Assembly: GCA_016859345.1 (NCBI GenBank)
Contig: CM029124.1
Coordinates: forward strand, 17,271,480-17,335,479
DNA length: 64,000 bases
Direction of reading: 5' to 3'
DNA from: Istiophorus platypterus
Lineage: Eukaryota; Chordata; Actinopteri; Istiophoriformes; Istiophoridae
The notes under the pieces were generated by a model. That model was given only the letters and a program-made list of their open reading frames with translations, searched no databases and had not been told where the DNA came from. Of the stretch, positions 12,201-24,790 are shown one piece after another. The position numbers were made by a program, and so were the translations under genes. Position 1 is the first letter of the stretch; each line of letters begins with the position of its first letter.

Positions 12201-15051
12201 GATACTGTGAAATTTAAACACCATGATAAATGATATGCTTCATAAAGTATACCATGAACTTTTATTCACACATTTTTAGTTTTTACAAACTGACCTGAAA
12301 ACACTGCTATGGTATTTTATTTCACTGCGTTTTCTGTGGTTTCAATTATTTCTTGTAAAACCAGAATCAACACAATGCATTAATCAGTCACCATAACAGT
12401 AGAACTAGAACTGTAACAATTTATGACCACAACTTTTAAACATTTCACTCTCAGGTACCTGCAACTGAGCAATCCTGACTGAAAAATGTGCTAATACAAT
12501 AATAGTAAATATGTGCAGTGTACACATCTTCTGCCTGGCTATGAGTTACTTCCTCTCTCAGTCATGTGATAAGGTACAATCTCTCTGAATGAGGTGTGTA
12601 AAGGGGCCTTGGTGCATTTCATATCAGCAGATTCACTGAAATGACAGTCAGAGACCAGACATCATCTAACATCAAAGTGTCTGGTTGCTAAGGGACCATC
12701 TGTTTCATAATGTTCTCCACTGAGTTGGAATTCTGTTGCATATGCAAAAGAATTATAAAGCTGCCCAAATTGGGGCGCTCAGCTTTAAATATTTCAAGTG
12801 TTAATCAAAAATAACGCACTGGGGTTTTGTCAAATGCAAAAATGAAACAAAAATAAACAAATAGATTGTGAATGCAATGAACCTCCTTCCAACTAGGATG
12901 TCCTTCTAACACATGTACCATCAGTGCCTCTTTATTCTGGTATTCTTCCTACAGCAGATGGTTATCAATGAATGGTTTACAGCTAGGAGCTGGTGTATTA
13001 CTAATGTAATTATGCAAAATGCAGGCATTTGTTCAGCTACACCAACTATAGACACATGCTACTATATAACAATAAATTCATATGGCTTAGATATTCTTCT
13101 TCCTTTAGACCTATTTAGTAATAGGTGACATGACTGGGATGAGTGCAGTGACTTTACACTATGTAATGTAACTTCCATGTGCAGTGTGTGTGCCAAAAAG
13201 AGTGACTTAAACTGTGAAGTTCTCTACTTGACAAAAACAAAAAAAAGAAGAGAGACTTTCCATCCTAAATTTCCTTCACTGTTTCACAATCAGTCCAAAT
13301 AACCATGCAAAATGAGACTTCTCTGTACTTTGAAAGAAATCAATACAAATTCCTCTTGGAACTTCTTTAAGCATACTGTACATGTCCAACCATACCCTCA
13401 GATCTTTTCATTTAATCTCCTCTTCAACCCACACACCACAAACAGAACTGTGGGCACTAATCTCACCAGCTGCTGCTTCTGTCTTTTTCATTGTGCATTT
13501 AGCCACTGGGCTGTAGTTTTGACGATCCTTTTATAGTACTGACATCTCTTGACTGTAGCTTTAATTCCATTACCTGCCCTGATATGTTCTTTCAGATTTC
13601 CAGTGATGGGCAACAAATGTTATCATTTTAAAGTCTAACAAAAATGATGTCAAATGAGATTAAAAAAAAATCATTTTCTACTAATACATACACACACACA
13701 CAATGTGTGCAGATAGCCCATATAGTACTTGTAGTCCTTTGTCTTTCTTCGTTATGTGTATTAATGCTCAGTCATACTAAACTTCATATGAAAATTTGGT
13801 GAAACTCTGCCTAAACTATTCAATCTGAATGCCAACAATGTTGCAGATGATTTTTTTGTGTAAAATGACTTCCTCCATTTTCTTTCAGGCTCTTTTGCGG
13901 ACTTAATAATAACTGTATGTCATTTCGTGGAATTTTCATTTTATGCTATTGGTCCCAGGTTTTATCTAATGTTCTGCTGAAAATGCTAATGGAGTCATTA
14001 CTTGCAGTCTGATAGAAACAATGCTCCAGGGATAATGAATTTAACAATGCCTTCTATTTTAGCAAGACTTGAGATGACCTCTGAAGCATTGGAAACAGAG
14101 CCAGGTCTTAAAATGTTCATCTAAGTTCAAATTTTCCATTTAATTTCACAAAGCAGGGTGAGAGAATACTTAAAAATTCTTGTGTCTTAATCTGAATTAG
14201 ACGGGGGATGGTTTGTGTAGCTTAAAAAAGTCTTTGTGGTTGGGTTTTAATTGCAGCTTTTGAAAAACAGCCTAGTCATTATTGGCTTAGAGTCATTCCC
14301 TATAGAATTCTTACAGCCTTGTTTCAAGGGCTGATTTTCATTATTCAACTGATCTTTGAATATAATCACTTCAATTTCATCTCATTCAATGAGGGTATTT
14401 AATCATTATTACTCTCAATCTAAATTAAGGGTATTATATATCAACCTACATATCATCACATTACATGCCTAGTTTATTCCTTCTACAGAGGTGTTATCCT
14501 GTCACTGACATTTTCAAATTCAATACGCTTTAGAGTCTGTACATGTGTTACTGGAGTACAAAATAGTCACAAGGAGCTCTGAAGTAAAGTCAGTTACTCT
14601 GTTAAAAAAAAAAAAGTCAATCTCTAAAACCAGTGATGTAGAATAAAGTAACTCTAAAATTAGCATATGATGTTATGTATGGAGGTGGTTTATTTCACTA
14701 TAGGGTCAAATCACTGGACATTTAATTTTTATGTATTTCTATTTCTGTTTTTTTCCACACATTTCTAAAATAACTAGATAAATACCTGGGGGTGTCACTA
14801 TTAGATTGGCATAATGGTAACTAAAGATGAATAGGTGGCATCAAACCCTCAGCAAGACACCCTGCTATGATCAGTGGATATGATCAGTGAATAGGATCAA
14901 AACGAATATTAAAATAATAAAAGCATTGCCAAATAACTGAAATCTCTGGACCGCTTGCATTTAACCAGTCTTTAACCCTGTTTATTGTAAACAGTTTTAT
15001 CTCCCCACTGCCTCCTCACAGCCAACATGCAGAGCCATATATGTTATTATC

Positions 15052-15072
15052 TGTGTGTGTGTGCGTGTGTGT

Positions 15073-15108
<36 letters not shown>

Positions 15109-15147
15109 CTGTGTGTGCGTGTGTGTGTGTGTGTGCTTGTGTGTGTT
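15052..15147 (+). repeat. (TG)n microsatellite
   Basis: A TG run of about 96 bp with CG, TA, TCTG and CT interruptions. It is likely length-polymorphic. Confidence 0.95.
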
Positions 15148-16779
15148 TAGAGGTGAGCAATGGGGACTAAGAGGGAGTATCCTATGACAGATTTGTTTCC
15201 CTGCTGCAGCTGTTCTTCAGAAATTGTCACCATCAGGTAAGCACAACAGCAGATCTCCAAATACAAGACATACAGCACATTAGAAAATTACACAGATCTG
15301 AGAGGGCCTGGCATATTTCCATCCTAAAATGGTCCACTAATCCTGCATCCTGTACAAAATGAAGCCATTTAAAAGCTTTGAACATTATAAGGGTACTCTA
15401 CATTTAACTAGGAGGAAGCCATTTCCAAATCTTTAAGACAAATCTTGAGTTAATTTCAGCATATCAAAATAAGTGGAACAAGAAAAAAAAAAAAAATCAA
15501 TCCAACATATCAAAGCATAGAGTGTGTAAAAGACAAGTGAAAAGTGTGTTGACAATATTGAGAAAATAAAGATAACAATGTAAGGAGATAGTAGCACTGT
15601 ACTGGCAGTGTCTCTGTGTCTCGGGTCTACGGATCTTTGCTTGGAGGACCATTACCCATTCCTTGTTATCCTCTGAGGCTCCGAAGGCTGAGCAGGTACA
15701 CTGGGGTGACAGAATCAGGAGGAAAATGATAAAAAATAATTGGAAGGTCAGATTTGATAATGGTCACTCCAGTGAAAAACAATCTCTTAATTGGTATAAG
15801 GGCGATGTGGTGATTTTTTTTGAGGTAAAATGTGGAAGCACTCATTATCCTTTCCTTCTTGCGGAGGCAGCCACTGCTTTGCAGGTTGTAGCAGAGATAG
15901 ATTCCACCTTCATATGCAGTGGTGGGCCTTGACAGAAGGCTTCCCGGCTTTTTGTTGGACCTGGACTCTACTCTAATGAGCCACTGAAAAATCATTATAG
16001 CATGTTAGAGGGAAATATTTTAGGTGAGAGGTAAAGTTGTGTTTTAGATAGCAGGTGTCAAAGTAATTGCATCCTTTTTTTCCACATTCTTTTTTCACTT
16101 TTTAAGTAACAAGTTGAATGTCACCTTCTTGAGTTAACTTTTCTCCTCTTCTCAGTATGTCTCTGCTACACTCATCAGGTTGCAGCATGGGTACAAGGCT
16201 GTACAGCGGGATTGAGAACATGAAGCTCTCTTTCTCTCTGACTGCAAATCCCACTAAAGCCCTAGTATCACCTGTGAGAGCTGGGAACTTGGCTTCGGGA
16301 GCCGTAGTGAGTGCTGTGCAGCAGAATGAGTGTCACCCTGCAGGACAAGTCCTTTCATCAAGCTTCCCTCTTACTCTGACCCTGCCATCTGGGAAAACAG
16401 ATGATACTAATGAGGGATGGCTCCTTGTCTCCTGGCACCAAACACACACACTGCTCCCATTGTGCTACACTGTCCCTGCAGCCCCCTGGGAGTCAAAGAC
16501 ACCCCTCGTTACGCAAACATACACACATTGACGGGCAAAGACAGGTATGCACTGACATGGGGCAGTTTAACAGCATGGTAAGTATTTGAGTATTTGATGC
16601 TTCAATATTAAACAAGAAGCATCAAAAACTTTTAGCTTTCAACAAGTTGTAATGCAGAAGACAAAGGCAAGGTACGCTTTTCTGTTGCTGAACCGTCTTA
16701 AAAAAAAAAAAAAAAAAGACTGACAGTGACAGTGAATTGGTATTTGGTAGGTGGTGGGGTTGCTCTCATGTCTTTGGAT
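15148..16779. other. Non-coding DNA
   Basis: Unique sequence with poly-A tracts near 15483 and 16700. A 124-codon plus frame at 16157-16531 has no domain and no splice support, and I treat it as chance. Confidence 0.5.
16700..16717 (+). repeat. Poly-A tract (about A17)
   Basis: A homopolymer A run. I see no retrotransposed gene or SINE body directly upstream, so it is not evidence of retroposition. Confidence 0.9.
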
Positions 16780-17150
16780 TGCTTCTGCAGGAATCGGAGA
16801 GGAGTGACCTCTCTGAGATGCGAGGGTCAGACAGGACTAATTAGTCTGCAGCGGCCCCTCAAATTTCTGCCCTGGGATGTTAATGAAGTGATCCACAGGA
16901 AAGCAGCTGCTCACCCCCCCCCCCCCCCCCACTTCAACAACCCACTGCAACCTCAATTCCCCTTGCCCCCCTGCCGCTCTGCAACTCTACCGAGGAAAGG
17001 CAATGCTGTGCCACGGAAGAAGCCCATACAACTTCCCCCGGAGTGCATGGCAGCTCCCGATCGATGGCCCCAGAGCAAGAGGCAGATGAGCCGAGGGTGG
17101 GGTTCACAGCTGTGCATGTGTCGTCATGCCAGGAGAGGGTGACAACAGCC
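16780..17150. other. GC-richer block; candidate regulatory element or missed exon
   Basis: About 370 bp that is clearly GC-richer than its flanks and interrupted by C17. Frames of 138 codons (plus) and 89 codons (minus) cross it, but neither shows a domain, and the plus frame depends on the C tract. It contains CAGGACTAATTAGTCTGC, a palindromic homeodomain core. I favour a regulatory block over an exon. Confidence 0.25.
16914..16930 (+). repeat. Homopolymer C17
   Basis: Seventeen consecutive C residues, the longest C run in the window. It sits in a GC-richer block that has CNE-like composition. Confidence 0.95.
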
Positions 17151-19466
17151 TGACTTTGTGTCCTACATCTACAGAAAAATAATGTTTCCACAGGAGTGAG
17201 CATGATGTTTTGAAGAATGGTTGCCCTGTCTCCATATCTTATCTATTTCTGCCTTCCTGTAGGGTGTCTGAGCCTCGCTGTCATGACTAACTACTGAGGT
17301 AAAGCTTATTAAGACTCTTCACTGGTAGATCTACTCAGAAGCTCCTGTGACAGGAAGGATGCTTTCTTGTCATTTCTTCCATGTACACACAGCCCATGTA
17401 GTAAATGTCACATCGACAGAAGTATGTGTCTTTCACATCTCTATGAAAAAGCCTGGCTAGAGAAATTCTGAGTATCACAGGTAAATGTCAGACATAGGGA
17501 AAGATAAAAATATGTCTCCCCCTGTACAATTTATACAACGTGCTTCCTCGAATTCAAACAGGACAACCTTTTGAGAAAATAAACAGACTATCAGTTTAAT
17601 TAAAAAGAAAAAAAGGAGTTATTAGCTCTTGCCCACATCTTCCATACATCACTGAGTACAAATCAAAAGACAAAGCTGATGACAATACCTAACACCACAA
17701 ATCAATGTTGAAAAAGGAGTAAGGAATTCTTTTACACTTTTCCAATGTGCAAAATCAAAAGCTAAGACATTTTGAGGGTTTTTGAGTCTATCTCACTAAG
17801 ATTAACATAAATCAAATATGACCACACTTTTCATCTTTTTTAATCTTTATCAGAAAAAAAATGCCCCCTGCACAAAGACCTACCGACAAAGACACATTTT
17901 TGTTCTGGGAGTTATCCAGCAACATTGAAGTGAAGCAACTCTAGACAATGTTACCTTTCTAACTCATCCCCTTCTCATGGCATTGTTTAAGTCTGAATCC
18001 TACACTCATCAAATTAAAGTGTTAAGTACACTATACAGAACATGTTTGCTCAGAGTTGGACCTCTCAGGCTATGTGTCCCCTGATCAAGCCAACAACCTG
18101 GGATTAAGAGTTGTTAAAGGCAGGGCAACAATGTCCCTGGCATTTTTGTAGAATGGTAGCCACAAAGGCCCATTGGCAAACTGGGCTCCTTGTGTGAAAA
18201 ACAGCAAAACAACTGATAAGATTAAAAATAATCATCACATTATCCATTTTAAATTCACACCTTTTACAGTGCAATTCATTAGCCTTATTAATAATATAAT
18301 TAGTGTCAACTACGATCTGCTGTTACAGAATTAAAAACAGGCTATTTTTAATCCTTCAACAATTGTTGCATTTTCCATAACATCAGGAACCTTTATAAAC
18401 ATTAACTTGCATCCCATATTTTCATTATCATAATACTGAGTCAGTACACTTGAAAATGTAATTTTTCACTTAAACAAATGTCCTTGAATGAGGTGCAGGG
18501 GGTTAATATTCCCAGTGTGAAGTTTTCCCCTAAAGGCAGCAGCATCATTTAGCTCTTGCAGGCTGAGGTCTTGAGAGATGCATTTAGCAGAGTGAAATCC
18601 CTGTCTTGTTATGGCTCTGACAGCTTATTCTGTGCACATCCACTGTGACTGCAGGGGGACCAGAAACAGAGCTGAAGGCCAGTAGGCCAGTGTGAATGAG
18701 AGCACCTCTGCAATTGAAGGTGAGTTGTTGTTAGAGGTCACTGCATGAATACCGAATGGGTCCAGAAGTACTGAATCAATGATTTTCTCAAGAAGATGAT
18801 GATGAAGGCAATGAAAAAATGGATATGAAGGGGGGGGGGGTAAATAACAATCTTAAAATTGTAAGCTGTTAAATAAGCTTTAAAAGTGTACAGATGGTGT
18901 TGGTAGTCTTGAGCACTCAGGCAGAATGCATAAACATGAATACTTCCTACATGTCAGAGCCATAACAAAGTATCTTGTCAGAAGACAGCGGTTGATAAGC
19001 CTACTGTGAACAATATTAAGTTCTTTTGATCATCTGCTGAGCTCCAATCTGTGGGTAAACAATTGCCAGTGGCATCCAGTAATGACACATTTTACACATG
19101 TCATGTACTGCCTTCCCAGAAGCACCTCCATTACAGCAGTGTGTCAAAGATGTGACCCCTTCTCTCTTTCATCTTTACACCTCTTAATGAACAGTCACAC
19201 TACCAGAACCTTTTCCTCGATTGACTTTTACGTTTTCTCAGCCTCTTTACAGTATTGTGATGGAAGTGGTGGTTTGGGCGCTGAAGCCAAATCCCTGATG
19301 AGAGAGTTAACCCTTGGTTGGCTCTGATTTCCTAGAAAACAGTGCTGTGTCTGTGATTCATGAGTAATTGAACACTATTGATTCTAAGGTCTGGGGGGTG
19401 ACAATAATGAGGTCACATATCATGCGACAGCAAACATAAGATGTGAAAACAGCTTACTTTTCGATA
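17151..19466. other. Non-coding AT-rich DNA
   Basis: Unique sequence, including the G11 run at 18830. No gene or mobile element was recognised. Confidence 0.55.
18830..18840 (+). repeat. Homopolymer G11
   Basis: Eleven consecutive G residues after a purine-rich GATGAAGG stretch. Confidence 0.93.
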
Positions 19467-19506
19467 ACACACACACACACGCACACACGCACACACGCGC
19501 ACACGC

Positions 19507-19540
<34 letters not shown>
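19467..19540 (+). repeat. (CA)n microsatellite with CG steps, Z-DNA-prone
   Basis: About 74 bp of unbroken purine-pyrimidine alternation, mostly CA with several CG steps and one CGCG. This is the composition that most favours Z-DNA. The tail is a pure (CA)n run of about 30 bp. Confidence 0.95.
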
Positions 19541-19542
<2 letters not shown>

Positions 19543-22500
19543 AGATATTCTTTTTACCTATAAGCTCCATGATAGCATCACTATCCACTGTCTTTGGCAG
19601 CACTTGCTTTTGCTCGCCTTATCTGGCTTGCTGTCAATACAGACAACCCTTTGCTCCACTGGGGGCATGAGGCAATATTGACATTCAGCTCAAACCCACA
19701 GCCCTGAGTGGAGTCCAGGGTGTTGCACATGAATTATGCATGCCTTGACGCCAGGGTGCTGAACAACACCAGTGCCATCATAATTGAAACAATTGAAAAG
19801 ACAATACCAGATGGGTCAATAATTAGACAGCAGGAGGGGGAAACTTGATCCGGACGCTCCCCTGCTTGCCCTGCCAACCTTACCACCACACACATGGAGG
19901 AGACCTTTACTGACTTGTCCTGGTTCCCTACAGTGTGAAGCCACGTGCTGCATAACACAATGATTTTGCATGTGCATGTGTGCCTGTGTGCGCAATTATT
20001 TAGTTAAGAGATTGCAAATTCTCATGGACAGATCACTTCTCAGACAGTGTTCCAGTAGCAGTGGCTTGTTCCCAATTAATAATTTAACAATCTTATGGTT
20101 TGGACTTTTGGAAGTCCTGAGAGGTGCTGGATAAGTATATTTGTAGATTAGTTGAAATTGCCAGAAACAGTCCCCGTGTATTGTTTCTCAAATCTTAGTT
20201 GCCTTGGATTAGCTTTCTGATGTTATTCATTGTTGTCTCTTGGTCTGTGAAAAACAGAGGCTGGTGACTGATCCTTCCCTCTGGCCCTGCACTTTCATAA
20301 ATCCATTCTGAGGGCTCCCAGCAGATCCATTACACTCACTGGTCTCCTGGCCAGAGCAACGACTCAAGGTGATCACCATAAAACTACTTGCCACAGAGCT
20401 ATTTCTCACCTTGCAATGCCTTTAAAACAACCTGGGAAACAGAGGTGGCATGATAGCAAGAACACCAGCACCTCGGGCTAACACATGTTTTTATGACATA
20501 TGCTGGCCAAGCAAACATATTCTAGTTTATAGCCAGTTTAAGGTCACTGCGTAATATACCTTTGATATAGGTGATTATATGAAGAAACAATTACATGTTT
20601 AATTGCTGCAGGCTAAGAAGCCATTAAAAAAACAAAACATCATGCAGTGAAGATCTCTTTATATTGCTGCATATGAAATCTAATTTATCTTAAATACTTA
20701 ATAAAGAAGCATGGTGCTAGACATTGAGACAACACAGCCATCAGTAAAACCTTCTCATCATGGCAGTTTAGTTTCCCCATGCTGTGTTTTGTTGTTAGGG
20801 TGCAGCATTAAATATCATAGAGAATTACTTAATTACCCTTAAAACCAATCTACTTCAAGGCCTTACAGAGGGAAATAAAGACATTGAAAAATTAAAGGTT
20901 AGAAACTCAGACCATAAAATCTACATACAGGTATGTCAACTTTCATTTCTTGGGAACATGTTAACTGACTATAGACAGAAATCTGGGAAACCCCCAAACA
21001 CCATAATGTTATCAAAAAGGAGTTTTATTTGCCTTTTTATGGAGTCTCATTTCCGTAATTCTCAAAAGAGGTGCCCCTAAAAGCACACATAAGCTCCTGA
21101 GTATTGGTCCCATTCCCCATCAGAGTTTATAGATAGCCATATGCACTTTTATGGGTAGGTTAATGGATTTTAAGGACCGCAGTGCAGGTCTAAATCCACA
21201 GCATTAAATCCAAGAATGGCAACCTGGGATATACGCAGGTCACATGATTACATTTAAGAGTAAAGTAGCCTATACCTTTCTAACTGACTACCAATGTCGC
21301 TCTCCCCCCATATCTTCAGCAGAGAGATTCTAAGATGTGAAGTGGAAAAAGGAGACAAACCTGTCAGCATTTACAATCTTAAAAGCCTAATGAGCAGAAG
21401 TAACGATAGCAATTTAGTGAAAAGAACATCAAAGTCTAGGGAGCAACTATTTAGGCAGGCTGTACTCATGCATAATTAGCTGTGAAAACGGCACTACAGG
21501 AGTCTGTTACTCCCTGTTCTTAATTAGTTTTTATCCTTAGTCTTGGATGAGAGGTAAACAAAGCCATCAGACTGAAACTTCACTTTCCTACCTGAGAAAA
21601 CAACACTGTCAACAGTGGAGATATTCTAGTGTTACCCATGAACTGTGCATGATTGTCCCTGGGGAGTGAGTGGCACCGCTCTGTATTGGTCTTATACTTT
21701 TATAGGTCTTACAGTATTAGCAAGCCTGAAGCCCTGCTGAACACCACAATGCTGTTGCTGTAGCAAGACAGTCAATCGTCAAAGTAGAGCATTTAATTAC
21801 ATTTGAGTAAAGACAGCTTGAGAGAAATCAATGTGTTTCGCAAAAACAGCTTCTCAACTAAAAAGGAAAAATAATTCCTTTTTTCAGTTTGTATCGCCTC
21901 AGTCTGTCTCCACATACATGAACTGTGAATAAACTGAATAAAACGTGCAACCACAGGAGCGGCTCTTCAGGAGTAATGTCACGTCACGCTTCCTGTCTTA
22001 GCAGCCATTTGTGAAAGACTATTGATTGATTTAAGCTCAAATTGCTCAGGAATTCCTATGAGGCTATAAAAAATGTCAATAAAACTGAAATATCTCTTTA
22101 AGGTCGAAGTGCAGATTATTTTTTTCTTCCTTACTTGACATAATAACACACTCTAGAATACGCTGACTCAAAATACAATAGTAAACACACAAAGTAAAAT
22201 GTTGGTGTGTTTACTATTGGGTTAATTGGACTATGGAGTTTGGGATGCTTGTCCATTTAGATAGTAAGTATTTCACAACTGTTTCAATAAGCACTTTATT
22301 AAGGTTAGATTAGAGGCCCTCAATCTACCATTTTAGGGTTTGGGAGTAGTAAAGCTGAAAATCTGGTGGAAATTAGTGAATAGCCCTTTAGTCTGATAAA
22401 TTGTTGGATTTTTTCAACCATCCATCCACAGCCATGGTGTAACTAGAATGTGTCCTGTTACTGTGTAATGAGAAAATACAATTTACATTTACATCAAAAT

Positions 22501-24490
22501 TTTTTTAAAGAATTAATAGACTTCAACAGCCGCAACACTTCAACAGTGATGGTTCTCTCTGTGTGCATAAACGTGCCACAACTGGGTGATGAGCCCTTTA
22601 TAACTACAACCTTCATTAGGCCAGGCTAACTGGTGGACAGATGGGAGCTGTGTGTGATGGGAAGGCGGGACTGCATCTGAGCTGCTGCCACATTCCACTT
22701 CAAACCTGACCTTCCATTGGTCCCACTTCATCTGCCACCCACAAGCCCCCTCCTGATGCATCACTGTCATTCCAGGGCTCAGGCATGCCTTGCTGTCCCC
22801 CTATCTCAACCAAACAACCAGCCCACCACACAGGCTATAGCTGCTCCTGCACCCCATTACTCCAAAGGCCTCTCACCTCCTATTTTCTGCCATTTTTCGG
22901 GTAAGATCACCGGACTTTCTTTCTGCTAGTGTTTACCCAATCACTCACAATGCCACCCCCCTTCTAGTTTCCTGGTGATGAATGACCGTTGGCCGTCTCA
23001 CTGACAGCTAGGCAGCTGATGCCACATAATTACAGTATCACCGTTTAGACAAAATTACCAAATTACTCCAGTTCTCAAGAGGCCTGGAAGACTGACAGAC
23101 CAGCCAACAAAGGAAACACAAATATCTGAAAAGAAAGGAACATGGAGGACTATTTGGGTCTTTACAGAGGAGCAGTGAAATTGGGTTTGTTCTGTTCTTT
23201 GAGAGTGCACAGATTACAGCCATTGAGAAGCCAGACAGTGAGTTGATTAGTCTGGAGAAGCAGAGGCAGTTTTTCTCTCATTAATAATGCTAAAAAAAAA
23301 AAAACAAAATACAAAAACATCTGGCCTTTCCTTGATATCCAATCTTCCTTTTCATACTCAATTTATTATATTATTAATCCATACTGAAATTTTGGAGAAT
23401 GTATTCGCAAACAGCTTAAAATTTTATCCCGAGAGCAAGGTCTGAGAATAATCTTTTATGAATCAGTTTTATTACGTTCCTTAAAAAAAGAAAAAAAATT
23501 AGAGATGTTGCTCACCTTTCCTGTAATTATTTTGGTTTTTTATCAGATTTTTGAAAATTTCATTTCAATAATAAAGATCACGGATTATCATTAAACCAGT
23601 ATTTCTGCTACTATTATTACAACAAAAAGTACAGCTTTTATGTTTAAAACTACTATGACTTAATACCATAGCAACTGTCAGATTGAGTGACTGAGGTACC
23701 AGACAAAAATGCTAAAACAATCAAACCCATCTGAGAAAGTTTGAGGTAGACCCCGTCTGGTAAATGGAATGTGCATGAAGTGATGAAGTGACATTTATGA
23801 TGTGAGTGCTAACAATGAGCAGTGGACAAGATGTTGGTTTAGCACTGTGTGTGTGGTTGAAACTGTGATGGCCACCAGGGTTGAGTTAAGCCCCACTAAT
23901 TTATCTACTATGACAAAGGATTTCTTTCACTATAGACTTGAATCCAGAATGAAGGAAAAAAAAAAAACACTTTGTAACAGTAACACTTCCTCTACTTGAT
24001 CCATTATGTTGAGATAAAGTATACTCTGTTCAGCTCTCCATGTTAGCCATTTCAGTTGTGAGAAGCAAGGATAACACTGTTAACAATACACTGCTGTTGC
24101 ATGGATATCTCATAAAAATGTGTTATTTTCATATTTTAGGTTTGAAGCATTACAGTCCTTCTGTTTTCTGGGAAAATTAAATCAACCTTTGGAATTATGG
24201 GAGCCTTTAAAAACCCACTGGAAAAAAAGTATAAAATGTACGGTGGTCAATACAAAACCAAGCTGTTTTGATAGTTCCTAAACTAGTGATTAAAATTATG
24301 AGAATAAAGTGGCAGAGGAAGTCAAGAGTGCCACTATCTGATTTGTTTTCAAGCCAGTAGAAAGGGATCTTATTGTTAATTATTTTTCTGTTTCTAATGC
24401 TTCAGAATACTTTAAAATGCATTACCACAATGAAGTCTAAAGCAGAAGCAAAACAGTGAAACATCTTGTTCAAAGCAGCTCCACTGTCTG
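19541..24490. other. Non-coding DNA
   Basis: About 5 kb of unique sequence with only short A-rich tracts (near 23291 and 23482). Frames up to 76 codons carry no domain. The stretch near 19730-19930 is a little GC-richer but has nothing specific. Confidence 0.55.
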
Positions 24491-24525
24491 ACCAAATTTA
24501 CCCAAATTTACCCAAATTAACAAAT
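24491..24525 (+). repeat. Short tandem repeat of an 11-bp unit
   Basis: The word AAATTTACCC is repeated about two and a half times, then decays to AAATTAAC. Confidence 0.8.
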
Positions 24526-24539
24526 TATGGGCTGTCCGA

Positions 24540-24790
24540 TGGCCCTCTGAAATTGTCAACCCTGCTGTATGTGATGGGGCGGAGACTGCTTTGATAAACA
24601 AGCTCGGCAGAATGATAATGTTCTGGGGGTTATTTAATCAGAATGAGCTATATGCCACTTACTAATAGTGGGTACTTTGCTGTGATTTATCTGTGTTTGC
24701 TGAGTTGAGAGAGACGGAACAGACGGCCTCGTCCCAGATTAAATAGGGCATTGGAAAGATTTCTCACACTTTAAGGAGAGAAAATTTATC
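24540..24790. other. Candidate conserved non-coding block
   Basis: High-complexity sequence with TTGATAAACAAGC (forkhead-like TAAACA), TTATTTAATCAG and GTGATTTATCTGTG words, flanked by low-complexity AT-rich DNA. Inference only. Confidence 0.22.

Larger units (their letters stand above)
9801..15051. other. Non-coding AT-rich DNA
   Basis: Unique sequence with short TG and CA runs near 10339 and 13689 and an AATTAATTAATTAA word near 10417. The block at 12040-12200 is listed separately. No exon, RNA gene or mobile element was recognised. Confidence 0.55.

Noticed and set aside
16726..17142. 138-codon plus frame with a proline run
   Set aside because: It depends on the C17 homopolymer, has no domain, and its start and end have no supporting signals.
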